From Bacillus rubiinfantis (GTDB taxonomy: Bacteria > Bacillota > Bacilli > Bacillales > Cytobacillaceae): a stretch of DNA of 64,000 nucleotides. The position numbers and the translations under genes are program-made. This document shows, piece by piece, positions 34,572-44,229 of the stretch (position 1 is the first letter of the stretch; the number at the start of each line of letters is the position of its first letter). The notes beneath the pieces are model-generated. The model saw nothing but the letters and a program-made list of their open reading frames with translations, did not search any database and had not been told where the DNA came from. The DNA lies in contig CCFE01000013.1 in NCBI GenBank assembly GCA_000752035.1, forward strand, positions 33,253 to 97,252. The letters run 5' to 3'.

Positions 34572-35804
34572 TTACCGTGTCGGAATTACAGGTACATATT
34601 CTCCCTGTAATACCCCTTCTTTTGCTGAACTGATTTCAACAATCCCATCACTTTTGACTAGCGTTGTAATCAGTCCCGACTTACCAATAATCGGTTCAGC
34701 CCACCATTCCCCGGATTTTTCCTCCAGGCGGACGCGGACATAATCAGAGCGGCCTGCTGCTGAGGCAATATTCTTTGTCATCTTGGCAAAGATTCGCTCT
34801 GGCCTACTGACAATCTTCTCACCTTGCAAGCGGCGAATGATGCGCTCCCCAAACAAGCGAAAAATAATCATCGCTGAGGCGGGATGTCCTGGCAGCCCGA
34901 TAACTGGTTTGCCATTGGCGACAGCAAGTATCGTTGGCTTGCCCGGTTTAACCGAAACCCCATGAACAAACACGCCAGGCTCTCCAAGTGACTGAATCAC
35001 TTCCGTTGTGTAATCCTTTGCCCCAACTGAGCTGCCGCCGGAAACGATGAGACAATCCACCTGCTCGTACAATATTCGGGAACGCTCCTGGAACTCGGCA
35101 AAATCATCGTTAACAATGCCGCCGTAGATGACATCGACATCCCATTCGCGAGCCATTCCTAATATCGTTAACCCATTAATATCGCGAATCTGACCCATTT
35201 CAAGCGCTTGTGTCTCAAAAGGGACAATTTCATCACCGGATGAAAGATACCCGACCTTTAGCTTTGAAAATACTTTTACATCCGTAATTCCCAGTGATGC
35301 TAGAGCACCTAATTCCTGGGGCCGAAGCTTTGTTCCGGCCTCAAGGACAACCTCACCCTGCTTAATATCCTCACCAGTACGAATCACATTTTCACCTGGC
35401 GCCACTTGCTTATATGTATTGAGGAGTCCAGCGACATCCTCACAATGTTCAATCATGATCACCGCATCGCTGCCTACCGGGAGCATCCCTCCGGTTGGGA
35501 TATAGACCGCATTTCCCGATGTGACCGCAACTTCAGGTGCCATGCCCATTTTCACCTCTCCGGCAATCGTTAAAAACCCAGGCATCGCTTCGGAAGAACC
35601 ATACGTATCTTTTGCCCGAACGGCATACCCATCCACAGTTGAGCGGTCAAATCCGGGAACATTTTCCTTGGCAGTGATGGATTCAGCCAGTATATAGTGA
35701 AGAGCATCCTTAAGCTCCCTCATCTCTGTTTTTGCAGCTGGCTCTATTTTTTCATCAATTAAGGCCAATGTTTGTTCAACTGTCTTTACTTTAAAAAATT
35801 GCAT
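34572..35804 (-). CDS. moeA: Molybdopterin molybdenumtransferase MoeA
   Basis: A 410-residue MoeA that inserts molybdate into adenylylated molybdopterin. Motifs VPGFDRSTVDGYAVRAKDT, PTGGMLPVGSDAVIMIEH, SSGDEIV, VSGGSSVGAKDYT and GLPGHPASAMIIFRLF are complete. The start at 35804 (MQFFKVKTVEQTLALI) follows GGAAGGAG; upstream in-frame codons to 35858 are not family-like. Two MoeA-type genes in tandem is a notable feature of this operon. Confidence 0.93.
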   Translation of the reverse strand: MQFFKVKTVEQTLALIDEKIEPAAKTEMRELKDALHYILAESITAKENVPGFDRSTVDGYAVRAKDTYGSSEAMPGFLTIAGEVKMGMAPEVAVTSGNAVYIPTGGMLPVGSDAVIMIEHCEDVAGLLNTYKQVAPGENVIRTGEDIKQGEVVLEAGTKLRPQELGALASLGITDVKVFSKLKVGYLSSGDEIVPFETQALEMGQIRDINGLTILGMAREWDVDVIYGGIVNDDFAEFQERSRILYEQVDCLIVSGGSSVGAKDYTTEVIQSLGEPGVFVHGVSVKPGKPTILAVANGKPVIGLPGHPASAMIIFRLFGERIIRRLQGEKIVSRPERIFAKMTKNIASAAGRSDYVRVRLEEKSGEWWAEPIIGKSGLITTLVKSDGIVEISSAKEGVLQGEYVPVIPTR

Positions 35805-35826
35805 GGTCCGCCTGCTCCTTCCTGCT

Positions 35827-36420
35827 TTAGCTTTCAGCCCATTGTTTCGCTGTTTCATATTCCTTAGGGTGATTCATGTTGAAAAATATTCGGGAAATCT
35901 CGGCTTCAGCAAATTCGCTAAACTGCTGCTCGGTCACATACTGAACAGTTGTTTGCGCCTGCAAATCCTGCATGCGCAGCCGTCCTGCCTCAATGCACTT
36001 TGCCGCTATCGCTGCCAAATCCTTTTTATAGACAGCAAATAACGGGTGCTGTTTGCCATTAATAACAGGGATAGCAACATGAGCGTTACCTAGATGGCGA
36101 ATTAATACCTCAGCCGCTTCCACTGAGATAAACGGCATATCACAGGCGGCTAGGAGATTAACTTCATCATGGCTTGCCTGCAGGCCTGCATGTAGCCCCG
36201 CCAGCGGCCCCATTCCCGGATATTGATCGGTAACCATTTTCACCCCGAGAAATTCATACGTCTCCGGTTCGTTTGTTACTAAGATTATATCATCAAAACC
36301 TTGTTTTAGTTTAGCTATAATTATTTCAATATTCGACTTATTGTTAATTTTTAATAAAGATTTATTTGTCCCCATTCTGCTTGATTTTCCACCAGAGAGG
36401 ATAATTGCCGTCCTGCTCAT
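35827..36420 (-). CDS. mobA: Molybdenum cofactor guanylyltransferase MobA
   Basis: Adds GMP to Mo-molybdopterin to give the MGD form used by formate dehydrogenase. The 197-residue protein has the GTP loop ILSGGKSSRMGTNKSLL, DQYPGMGPLAGLHAGL and the metal-binding LLAACDMPFI. It is 107 bp downstream of fdhE and 22 bp upstream of moeA. Its presence fits a bis-MGD enzyme such as FdhA. Confidence 0.93.
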   Translation of the reverse strand: MSRTAIILSGGKSSRMGTNKSLLKINNKSNIEIIIAKLKQGFDDIILVTNEPETYEFLGVKMVTDQYPGMGPLAGLHAGLQASHDEVNLLAACDMPFISVEAAEVLIRHLGNAHVAIPVINGKQHPLFAVYKKDLAAIAAKCIEAGRLRMQDLQAQTTVQYVTEQQFSEFAEAEISRIFFNMNHPKEYETAKQWAES

Positions 36421-36527
36421 GTATACACCTCTTTTGTATTCAGTGAGACATATATTGGCACAATCCTCGATTCGAGGCTGCCGCTGCCTATTTATCGACT
36501 GGATTCCCCATTCGAGATTACCACAGC

Positions 36528-37343
36528 CTATTGATTGGCCGAGTCCGCTTTTACCCCAACGGCAGTATAGCCTTGTTCTTGGGCAACAAAATCAAGATGA
36601 ATTGACTGTAAATCCAAGAGTGCCGCCGACGGTTTTACGATATATTGTCTTGTATCGATTATTTTAGTATACCCATGACATTCCTCGCAAACTTCAATCT
36701 GTCCTGTGGCATCCCCTTCAATCGTAATGAAATCCAGCTTGTTGTGATCGGTATTGCTGCAATGAGAGCATTCCAAGCGCTTGCTCTGCCAATGAGCTTG
36801 ACAGCGCGGACAGTGATGCACCTTTTTCCCATCCTCCTCAAGTGCAGCAAGTCTGGCTGGTTCACCGCACACTGGACAGCCGGCAGTAGGAACGCCGTGA
36901 TGAATTTCCTCTTGTACCATTTCCGCTAAACGCAGTAAGTAAGGACGCAGTGCCATCTCCGCTAAAAATGAGGGAATCCATTGCTCGAGTTGATGCTCGT
37001 CCGCAAAGGTTGCAAAATAAGGCTGATTTAGCGCTACAGCTTCTTTCAGCCAACGTTGGGCTGTTGCTTCATCCAATAGATTATCAATGTTTAAGAGCTT
37101 TGCCTCAAGTTCAGGATTACTGCCTATAAGCGTCTTTACTATTTTGTTTACACACTGTTGGAATAGTGGAATGTTAAAATGAAAGATTGTCATTGCTGCG
37201 ATTGGTACACCAGCTGACATCGCTGCTTGATCTAGTTCTGGTTTGATTGTTTCAGGGCCTATTTTCTGCTTCCACTGTTCTTGAAGAGAGATTAATTCTT
37301 TTTGGAGATTCTGGTACTGTGTTGACACAACGGATTTCATCAT
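36528..37343 (-). CDS. fdhE: Formate dehydrogenase accessory protein FdhE
   Basis: A 271-residue maturation factor of respiratory formate dehydrogenases. Four CxxC pairs (CPVCG, CPRCQ, CSHCS, CEECH) form rubredoxin-like metal sites in the C-terminal half, and the N-terminal half is helical. FdhE proteins bind iron and interact with the catalytic subunit in E. coli. It lies 223 bp downstream of the gamma-subunit gene, the only large gap in this operon. Confidence 0.88.
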   Translation of the reverse strand: MMKSVVSTQYQNLQKELISLQEQWKQKIGPETIKPELDQAAMSAGVPIAAMTIFHFNIPLFQQCVNKIVKTLIGSNPELEAKLLNIDNLLDEATAQRWLKEAVALNQPYFATFADEHQLEQWIPSFLAEMALRPYLLRLAEMVQEEIHHGVPTAGCPVCGEPARLAALEEDGKKVHHCPRCQAHWQSKRLECSHCSNTDHNKLDFITIEGDATGQIEVCEECHGYTKIIDTRQYIVKPSAALLDLQSIHLDFVAQEQGYTAVGVKADSANQ

Positions 37344-37442
37344 CCCGTTTACACCTCTTTTATTTGGCTTTTTAAATAGCTATTGGCTTCCTTTTGTGAA
37401 GCGCATCTGTAGCATTGCAAACGAATAGTCCTGTCCATTAAT

Positions 37443-37477
37443 GGGAAAGGCTGCCTTGTGACAGACAGCCATTTCCC
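37443..37477 (-). promoter_or_regulatory. Stem-loop between the fdh structural genes and fdhE
   Basis: GGGAAAGGCTG pairs with CAGCCATTTCCC (11 bp, one bulged base), 12-nt loop, no T-run. It sits in the 223-bp gap after the gamma-subunit gene and could protect the structural-gene transcript from 3' decay or reduce read-through into the maturation genes. Nothing else recognisable is in the gap. Confidence 0.5.
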
Positions 37478-37566
37478 GTTTCTATTAATGTTCGTTTCTT
37501 CCCGTCCTTTTATCCCGCCTTAACGGGCAGTAAGACCCCCACTGATGGAAGTTTCACTTTATCCGG

Positions 37567-38277
37567 TTATGCTTGTTGATGGTGCTGGTCATCAAGGTCT
37601 GGGAAGTTCCCCTTCTTCACTTCTTCATCATACCAGTCAGCATAGTGTCCCTTTGCCCACCATGCAGGGACTTTACCTGTTACCACTCCGGAATAGCCAG
37701 GGCGTGAGTGTTTATGGACAACCGACAGATAGACGTGACCTACGATTACTGCAATTCCTAAAGCAAAACCGACGTTGTGGAGGAAGTACCCCCATTGCAC
37801 AACCGCTCTTGGGAAATAGTCCGGGAACCACATTGTGAATCCTGAGACAATAACTAAGATGGCGCAAAAAATTTGGATCATCGAATTAATTTTTTCTCCG
37901 GCATTAAAGAATGTTTGTCTAACATGGCCAAATTTAAAGCCAAACAGTTCTTTAACAAATTCACCAAAAAAGGCAATGTCCCGCTTTTTCCAGGTGATTA
38001 ATTCTTTCATCCAATGGAAAAAGAATTTCGGATTAAAAATCAATAAGATACACGTCGGCGAAATAAAGATGACAGCAAAAATTCTGTGCAGCAGGCGCGC
38101 CATGGCCGGACCACCAAGAACCGGGTAAAGCCAATCAAAGAATTCGGTATACATTGGTAAGGCCGTAATGTATAGAGCGAAGAAGGCAATCCCGTTAATC
38201 GTATGCGCCCAGACAAATGCCTTTGGAAAACGGCGAATTTTTTCATTACCTTTAGGGTGATTTTGGTAATTACTCAT
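37567..38277 (-). CDS. Formate dehydrogenase gamma subunit (membrane cytochrome b)
   Basis: A 236-residue FdnI-like diheme cytochrome b556. Four hydrophobic helices carry candidate heme His residues (FVWAHTINGIAFFALY, ARLLHRIFAVIFI, FLHNVGFALGIAVIVGHVYLSVVHKHSRPG). It takes electrons from the Fe-S subunit and reduces menaquinone. The start at 38277 (MSNYQNHPKGNEKIRRFPK) overlaps the end of fdhB by 8 nt; in-frame codons further upstream lie within fdhB. The C-terminus is His/Gln-rich. Confidence 0.9.
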   Translation of the reverse strand: MSNYQNHPKGNEKIRRFPKAFVWAHTINGIAFFALYITALPMYTEFFDWLYPVLGGPAMARLLHRIFAVIFISPTCILLIFNPKFFFHWMKELITWKKRDIAFFGEFVKELFGFKFGHVRQTFFNAGEKINSMIQIFCAILVIVSGFTMWFPDYFPRAVVQWGYFLHNVGFALGIAVIVGHVYLSVVHKHSRPGYSGVVTGKVPAWWAKGHYADWYDEEVKKGNFPDLDDQHHQQA

Positions 38278-39094
38278 GGCTTTCACCTCCATCTTCCTTA
38301 TCCTTGGTTCGTTTACTAATAATATTATTAGTAATAAATGCCCCAACTACAGCCATCGTTGTCGCACCGAGCATCATTTTTCCAAGTGGCTGAGCATAAT
38401 CTTTCCAAAGAACTGCCGATGTTGGTACCTTAGGGTTTTCAGGCAAGCCGTAGACACTAGGCTTTTCAGCTAATACATAAACCGTGTGTGTGCCGCCGAC
38501 CCCTTTTGGGTTATAGATATTGGCATTCGGGAAGCGGCCCTTGATTTCACTTAGGCGCTTCTGCGCTTTGGCCAGCATCTCATCTTTGTTGCCAAATTGC
38601 ATCGCATCTGTATGACAAGTAGTGACACAAGCAGGCTGCAGACCTTCTTCGAGCCTGTCTGTACACATCGTACATTTATGCGATTTGCGGTATGTCTTAC
38701 CGTGTTTATCTTTATATTCTTTTAAGGCAATGACTTCAAATGGGCAGTTCTCGACACAATAGCCGCAGCCAACACATTTGTCTTGATCGATGACAACAGT
38801 ACCGTATTTTGTATAGCTGATGGCATCCTCCGGGCACACCTTTTCACAGGCAGCATCGCTACAATGGAAGCAGGCAGAGTGACGGAATAAGTATTCCAAA
38901 TCACCCTTGCCATTTTCATGTTCAATGTATTGCAGAACATTCCATGTATCAGCCGTTGTTTTCGGATGTGATTGGACACTGCCAAGGAATTCAGTCGGCT
39001 CTGCTGGGAGGTCATTCCAGTTTTTGCAGGCAACCATACAGGCACGGCAGCCATCACATTTGGTTACATCAACAAATTTAACATATTCTGCCAT
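38270..39094 (-). CDS. fdhB: Formate dehydrogenase beta subunit (4Fe-4S ferredoxin)
   Basis: A 274-residue electron-transfer subunit with four cluster motifs: CDGCRACMVACKNW, CFHCSDAACEKVCP, CVGCGYCVENCPF and CTMCTDRLEEGLQPACVTTC. One C-terminal membrane helix (MMLGATTMAVVGAFITNNII) anchors it, as in FdnH. The ATG shares one base with the fdhA stop codon (TAATG), so translation is coupled. It links FdhA to the cytochrome b subunit. Confidence 0.93.
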   Translation of the reverse strand: MAEYVKFVDVTKCDGCRACMVACKNWNDLPAEPTEFLGSVQSHPKTTADTWNVLQYIEHENGKGDLEYLFRHSACFHCSDAACEKVCPEDAISYTKYGTVVIDQDKCVGCGYCVENCPFEVIALKEYKDKHGKTYRKSHKCTMCTDRLEEGLQPACVTTCHTDAMQFGNKDEMLAKAQKRLSEIKGRFPNANIYNPKGVGGTHTVYVLAEKPSVYGLPENPKVPTSAVLWKDYAQPLGKMMLGATTMAVVGAFITNNIISKRTKDKEDGGESHE

Positions 39095-42081
39095 TAGTCA
39101 GCCCTCCTTATATCACAGAGGAATGCTTTGAATTCGGGAATCATCGTGTTGGCATCACCGATATATGGTGTCAGACGATTTGCCGTATCACCGGTAGCAA
39201 TTCCTTTGAAGCCAAAATGCCATGGCATACCGATTTGATGAACCTTTTTACCATTTACCTTATATGGCTTGTAGCGTTTGGTTACCATTGCGTATGCCTT
39301 AATTTCAGCACGGGCAGAGCTAACAATGACTTTATCCTTATTCTTAATACCTCGTTCTTTGGCAAGCTCTTCACTGATTTCAACAAACATATGCCCAGCA
39401 AGTTCAGACAGCCATTCTTGGTTTCTTGTCATCGTTCCCGACTGCCAGTGCTCACTGACACGATATGTCGTCGCAACAATTGGATACTTCTTCCTACCGC
39501 CTTTTTTACTTAGTTCTTTATCAATGATTACCGTTGCTGGGTTTAATTCCTGGCTCGAGAAAAGATTCGGCACAGGACTTTCATATGGCTCATAATGCTC
39601 TGGGAACGGGCCATCATTCATTGTCGGTGCAAATAACAATGCAACGCCATCTTTATTCATCATGAAAGCTCCGGTTCCGCCCGGTTCGTTCGGTGCAGTA
39701 ACTGCTTTAAAGTCAGGTATATCGTTTCCAACCCAGCTTTTCTTAGTAGCATCCCACCAAATAACGGCCTTTTCCTTGCTCCATGGCTTGCCGCTAGGAT
39801 CAGCTGAAGCACGATTATACAGAATCCTGCGGTTCATTGGCCAAGCATAGGACCAATTCAAGAAGTTGCCGCCGCCTGTATCCTTATTGTCGCGGCGTTT
39901 TGCCAAGTTCTTGCCTTCTTCAGGATAGAACCCGGAATAAATCCAGCAGCCGCTTGTTGTTGAACCATCGTCCAATAAGTCCCCGAATCCAGAAAGCAGC
40001 TTGCCTGTTTTTAAGTTATAGCCATTAATTTCTTTACATACAAGATCAATATCTGGTTCAGCACCGCTGCCGAAATTCCACTCAAGCGCTAGGAATGGTT
40101 TATCAGCTGATTTCGTGCTGCCAGCATAGAGTTCTTTTAGTTTAAGTGCCAATTCGTGAATAATATCAAGGTCTGGTCGTGCTTCACCTCTAGAATCTAT
40201 TGCCTTCCAGCGGTATTGCATCCAGCGTGAACTGTTCGAGACACTGCCTTCCTTTTCATATGAAGCACTTGCCGGAAGCAGGAACACTTCAGTATTAATC
40301 TCACTAGGATTGCTGCCCGCTTCTTTTTGCCAGAAGGAGGCACTTTCTGTTTCCCATAAATCGACGGCAACGAGCCATTTCAACTTGCTGAGAGCAGCCT
40401 GTTCTTTACCAGCATTAGGACCGCCGACAATTGGATTTGTCCCAAAGAAGAAAGCACCATCGATTTGATCATCATTGATTGCTTTAAAGAGATTCATATA
40501 TGAATAGTTTTTATTGCCTTTTGGTAAAAATTGATAGCCAAACTCATTGTTTTTAGTGGCATTTTTTCCGTACCATGCTTTGAGCAGGCTAGTATAAAAT
40601 TTTGGTTTGTTGCTCCAATAGCCAGTCAGCGGTGTTTCTTTTTCCAAAAAGCCTTTGAATGTTGCATGTTCAGGAACAGATGACTTCGGAACACCAAGAT
40701 AGCCTGGGAGATTATCAAAAAGCAAGGCGAAGTCAGTTGAGCCTTGAACATTTGATTCACCACGCATTGCGTTGATTCCACCACCAGGAATGCCAATATT
40801 TCCTAGTAACAACTGGAGAATTGCATAAATTCGGACGTTCTGTGAACCAACCGTATGCTGTGTTGTACCCATTGCATAGAGGATTGTTCCTGATTTATCT
40901 TTCTTGTTTGTCGCACAGAATGTTTTACAAACCTCAAGATAGTCTTCTTTCGGTGTACCTGTTACCGCCGTTACCGTATCCACATCGTAGCGGGAATAAT
41001 GCTTCTTCATCAATTGGAAGACAGACTGTGGATGTTTGAGCGTTTCATCTTTAACCGGTGTACCGTCTTCATTTGTTTCAAATACCCATTTTGTTTTATC
41101 GTAGGTTCTTGTTGCCTCATCATAGCCGGAGAAGAGACCATCGTTAAAATCAAAGTCCTTCTTGACAATAAATGAAGCATTTGTGTATTTCACAACATAT
41201 TCTTTTTGAATGAGATTGTTTTCAATCGCATAGTTAATCATCCCGCCAATAAACGGAATATCGGTACCAGAACGAAGTGCGGCATAAACATCAGCCTGTG
41301 CTGACGTTCTCGTAAACCGCGGGTCCACGGAAACAATTTTCCCGCCTTTTTCCTTCGCTTTCGTTAACCATCTAAAGCTGATTGGATGATTTTCTGCAGG
41401 GTTCGCACCAATAATTAAGGCGCAATCCGTATTTTGCAGGTCGTTCCAGTGATTTGTCATTGCTCCACGTCCAAATGTAGGTGCCAGACCGGCAACCGTT
41501 GAACTGTGTCATATTCGTGCCTGATGCTCTAAGTAAACAACACCAAGCCCTCTCATTAGTTTTGCAAGCAAATAGGTTTCTTCATTATCCAATGCTGCAC
41601 CGCCAAGACTGGCAATTCGTTCTGTTTTGTTCACGATCATGCCATCTTCTTTTTCAATAAAGCTGGCATCGCGGGCTGCTTTAGTCCGTTTGGCAATCGT
41701 ATTTAACATCCAGTCCCAGTCTTTTTCAACCCATTTTGAGCTTCCTGGAGCCCGGTACAGCGGCTTTGTTAACCGTTTTTCTGAAGTATATAACTGTCTG
41801 ATTGTCGTACCTTTACTACAGAGTTTCCCTTCGTTGATTGGGCTGTCTGGATCGCCCTCGGTATAGACAACCGTATTGTTTTTCGTATGAACCAGGATGC
41901 CGCAGCCTACGCCGCAAAAACAGCAAATCGTTGGCGTGACTTTTGATTTGGCAATTTTGAATTCCTTGGTTTTTGCATAGGCCTTATCTTCATTAAAACC
42001 CAGTTCGACAATAGCTAATGTTGCAGCTGCAGCACCTGAAAGCTTTAAAAATTGCCGACGATTTAAATTTATTTCAGCCAT
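39094..42081 (-). CDS. fdhA: Selenocysteine-containing formate dehydrogenase alpha subunit (in-frame TGA at 41511-41509)
   Basis: Molybdenum bis-MGD catalytic subunit, 995 residues if the TGA at codon 191 is read as selenocysteine. Before the TGA: a Tat signal (NRRQFLKLSGAAAATLAIV), the 4Fe-4S site CCFCGVGCGI...KLCSKG, and LGVVYLEHQARI. After it: HSSTVAGLAPTFGRGAMTNHW, which continues the FdnG family alignment without gap. In E. coli FdnG selenocysteine occupies exactly this place. The DNA after the TGA folds as a SECIS-like hairpin. Both halves are intact, so decay is unlikely. A stop-based reading would give a 190-residue and a separate 788-residue product and miss the active site. Exported face, membrane-bound with fdhB and the gamma subunit. 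selABCD genes are not in the window. Confidence 0.92.
41480..41511 (-). promoter_or_regulatory. UGA selenocysteine codon and SECIS-like hairpin
   Basis: After TGA (41511-41509) and 11 nt, the minus strand reads GGT-T-GCC-GGTCT-GGC-ACC (41497-41480). GGU/ACC and GCC/GGC pair around a bulged U, with apical loop GGUCU. As I recall it, E. coli fdhF has the same 11-nt distance, the same bulged U and a GGUC loop in GGUUGCAGGUCUGCACC. This is the SelB-binding element that recodes UGA. Confidence 0.88.
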
Positions 42082-42132
42082 TCTGTCTCCCTCCTAAAAT
42101 AAAGTACATTATTTACAATAGTTACCATCTCG

Positions 42133-42921
42133 CTAACTTGTAACTAACGCTTCTGAGTTGTTCCGCATCTCTTCAGCGGTATCCGAGCGCAAATCATTGT
42201 TAACTCTGCCTGTGGCGGTATAAATAGACGCCATCTTCCCTCGCAAATAGCCGACGACTTCAATGTTCAGATATTTCGCTAATTGCACTGCTTGTTTCGT
42301 AGCCGCCGTGCGTGAGCCAATGATTGGAAAACCGAATTTAGCTGCCTTTGATAGCATTTCATATGAAACCCTTCCAGTAGTCAGCAAGATTAACCCGTCC
42401 GGTTGTAAACGGTTTCTCAAGGCGCAACCAATAATCTTATCAACAGCATTATGCCGGCCAATATCTTCGCGAACAACGATACTGCCGTCTTCTTTGACAA
42501 TGCAGGCCCCGTGCATCCCACCAGTTTCCAGATAAAAAGGTGAGTCCTGCGCAAATTCACTGCGTTTTTTTAATAAATAACTAAGCTTATAGGTTCGCTC
42601 AGACTCAACCCTGTTGAAATCTTTCACATCGGTCATCGAAAAGAATGTTACCCCGCGGCCACATCCGGCGGTATAATGCTTTTTCTTTGTAAAAAACTGT
42701 TCTTCGTCAAACTCATAGCGAAGTGAAACATGAATCCGGCCCAAATCCTCTTGAATGATGATTGACTCAATATCTTCGGCTTGATCGATAAATCCCTCCG
42801 AGAATAAATAGCCGTATGTCCAATCTTCAAGATCGTATTTCGTCAGTTGGAATACAGCCACTTCGTAACCATTAATCACGAGAGAAATGGGATATTCATC
42901 AGGGCACCCTTTATGATTCAT
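42133..42921 (-). CDS. fdhD: Formate dehydrogenase sulfurtransferase FdhD
   Basis: Transfers sulfur from the cysteine desulfurase to the Mo cofactor before insertion into FdhA. The 262-residue protein has YPISLVINGYEVAVFQLTKYDLEDW (in part), the sulfur-relay loop TAGCGRGVTFF, GGMHGACIVKEDG, REDIGRHNAVDKIIG and GRVSYEMLSKAAKFGFPIIGSRTA (in part). The loop shows one Cys instead of the CxxC found in E. coli FdhD. The start at 42921 follows GGGGGGAG; 32 upstream in-frame codons lack similarity. First gene of the fdh/mo-cofactor run. Confidence 0.9.
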   Translation of the reverse strand: MNHKGCPDEYPISLVINGYEVAVFQLTKYDLEDWTYGYLFSEGFIDQAEDIESIIIQEDLGRIHVSLRYEFDEEQFFTKKKHYTAGCGRGVTFFSMTDVKDFNRVESERTYKLSYLLKKRSEFAQDSPFYLETGGMHGACIVKEDGSIVVREDIGRHNAVDKIIGCALRNRLQPDGLILLTTGRVSYEMLSKAAKFGFPIIGSRTAATKQAVQLAKYLNIEVVGYLRGKMASIYTATGRVNNDLRSDTAEEMRNNSEALVTS

Positions 42922-43104
42922 CGTGCTCCCCCCGTTTCGGAAGATTCCCGTACTTAATAATAAATAAGACGAAAGGCCTTTTTTTGTTCCTAAACCATAT
43001 CCCTCCGCCTCCAACATCTTACTCTATGGAAGAAAATTTGAAAGTAATTTTTATCACTATCTCAAGTTAAAAACCTATTTAACGTTAGCAAATTCAAATT
43101 TTCG

Positions 43105-43143
43105 ACAAAAAAAAGCCCAACCCCCACAGTGGAGATTGGACTA
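43105..43143 (-). terminator. Rho-independent terminator of the agmatine operon
   Basis: Fourteen-pair stem AGTCCAATCTCCAC / GTGGGGGTTGGGCT (including G-U pairs) on the minus strand, followed by T8. Confidence 0.88.
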
Positions 43144-43157
43144 TATATTCGCGTCTA

Positions 43158-44195
43158 TTAAACGCCTACAAGTTCTTTTTCTGGTTGGAACACTTTGGCT
43201 AGTACGTTGTTTAATTCAAATTTCACTTCAGCAATTTTTCCCTCATCAGGCTGATCAATCCCTAAGAAATATACCAGTAGTCCGCGCATCGCTGTAAGCC
43301 GGTTTTCTGCTTCATCAAACACGATTGAAAAGTCGGAATCGATGACCTCATCGGTTACTTCTTCATTTCGGGTAGCTGGGAGACAATGCATAAATTTCGC
43401 ACCTGGTTTTGCCTTTTTCATTAACTCCATCGTCACTTGATATTTCGGATAGAAGATAGCTAATCTATCCTCCTCGGATAATTCGGCATCATAGAGACCA
43501 TACCAAACATCAGTATAGACAAAATCAGCGTCCTTAAGTGCTTCATCAGCATTATCGGTAATCAAGAAGCTGCCGCCAGAGACTTTACAGTTTTCCTCCA
43601 TAATTTGGATATGGTGATCTTTCAGTTGAAATCCTTTAGGACCAAAGTGCGCAAAGCTCATCCCCATTTTCGTAGTAATAAAGCCTAGTGAAGCACAAAC
43701 TTGCGTCGCATCACCGACAAAGACTACCTTGCAATCTTCTAATCTTTTTCCCTCAGGAAGATGCTCAATCATCGTGATGATATCACCCATCTCCTGTGTT
43801 GGGTGGTTATAGTCTGACATGGCATTGATGACCGGAATCGTTGCATGCTCTGCTAAATCAGCAACTGATTTATGGCGATCGACGCGGGCCATGATAATAT
43901 CCACCAATCTCGAGAGTACACGGCTTGTGTCTTCAATGGTTTCGTGGCCGCCGAGCTGAATTTGCCCTGGAGCTAAGTATTGTGCATGACCGCCCAATTG
44001 TTCCATCGCTGTTTCAAAAGAGACACGTGTTCGAGTTGAAGATTGTTGAAAAATCATCCCCAATGTTTTATTTTTTAACAGCTGCGGATAGTAGCCTGTT
44101 TTGATGCATTTCTTTAACACTAATGATAAGTTGACAATATCCATTAACTCTTTTTTTGTAAAATCATTACTATCGATAAAGTTTTTGTTAGTCAT
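43158..44195 (-). CDS. ptcA: Putrescine carbamoyltransferase
   Basis: Releases putrescine from N-carbamoylputrescine, giving carbamoyl phosphate. The 345-residue protein has the carbamoyl-phosphate loop STRTRVSFE, HPTQE and HCLPAT. Long blocks (KTGYYPQLLKNKTLGMIFQQ, MEQLGGHAQYLAPGQIQLGG, FVYTDVWYGLYDAELSEEDR, ENRLTAMRGLLVY) match enterococcal putrescine rather than ornithine carbamoyltransferase, and the gene follows agmatine deiminase. The start at 44195 follows GGGAGG. An ornithine carbamoyltransferase is the alternative, made unlikely by context and the C-terminal extension. Confidence 0.9.
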   Translation of the reverse strand: MTNKNFIDSNDFTKKELMDIVNLSLVLKKCIKTGYYPQLLKNKTLGMIFQQSSTRTRVSFETAMEQLGGHAQYLAPGQIQLGGHETIEDTSRVLSRLVDIIMARVDRHKSVADLAEHATIPVINAMSDYNHPTQEMGDIITMIEHLPEGKRLEDCKVVFVGDATQVCASLGFITTKMGMSFAHFGPKGFQLKDHHIQIMEENCKVSGGSFLITDNADEALKDADFVYTDVWYGLYDAELSEEDRLAIFYPKYQVTMELMKKAKPGAKFMHCLPATRNEEVTDEVIDSDFSIVFDEAENRLTAMRGLLVYFLGIDQPDEGKIAEVKFELNNVLAKVFQPEKELVGV

Positions 44196-44229
44196 CGTCA
44201 ATTCCTCCCTAGATATGCAAAAATAGTTA

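Noticed and set aside
37486..37566. Rho-independent terminator after the formate dehydrogenase gamma-subunit gene
   Set aside because: Short CCCG/CGGG and larger stems in 37440-37520 lack a T-run on the minus strand, so only a processing hairpin was reported.
41509..41511. In-frame stop making fdhA a pseudogene
   Set aside because: Position equals the Sec/Cys active site, both halves are intact, and a SECIS-like hairpin follows at the canonical distance.
43158..44195. Anabolic ornithine carbamoyltransferase argF
   Set aside because: Sequence blocks and C-terminal extension match putrescine carbamoyltransferase, and it follows agmatine deiminase.
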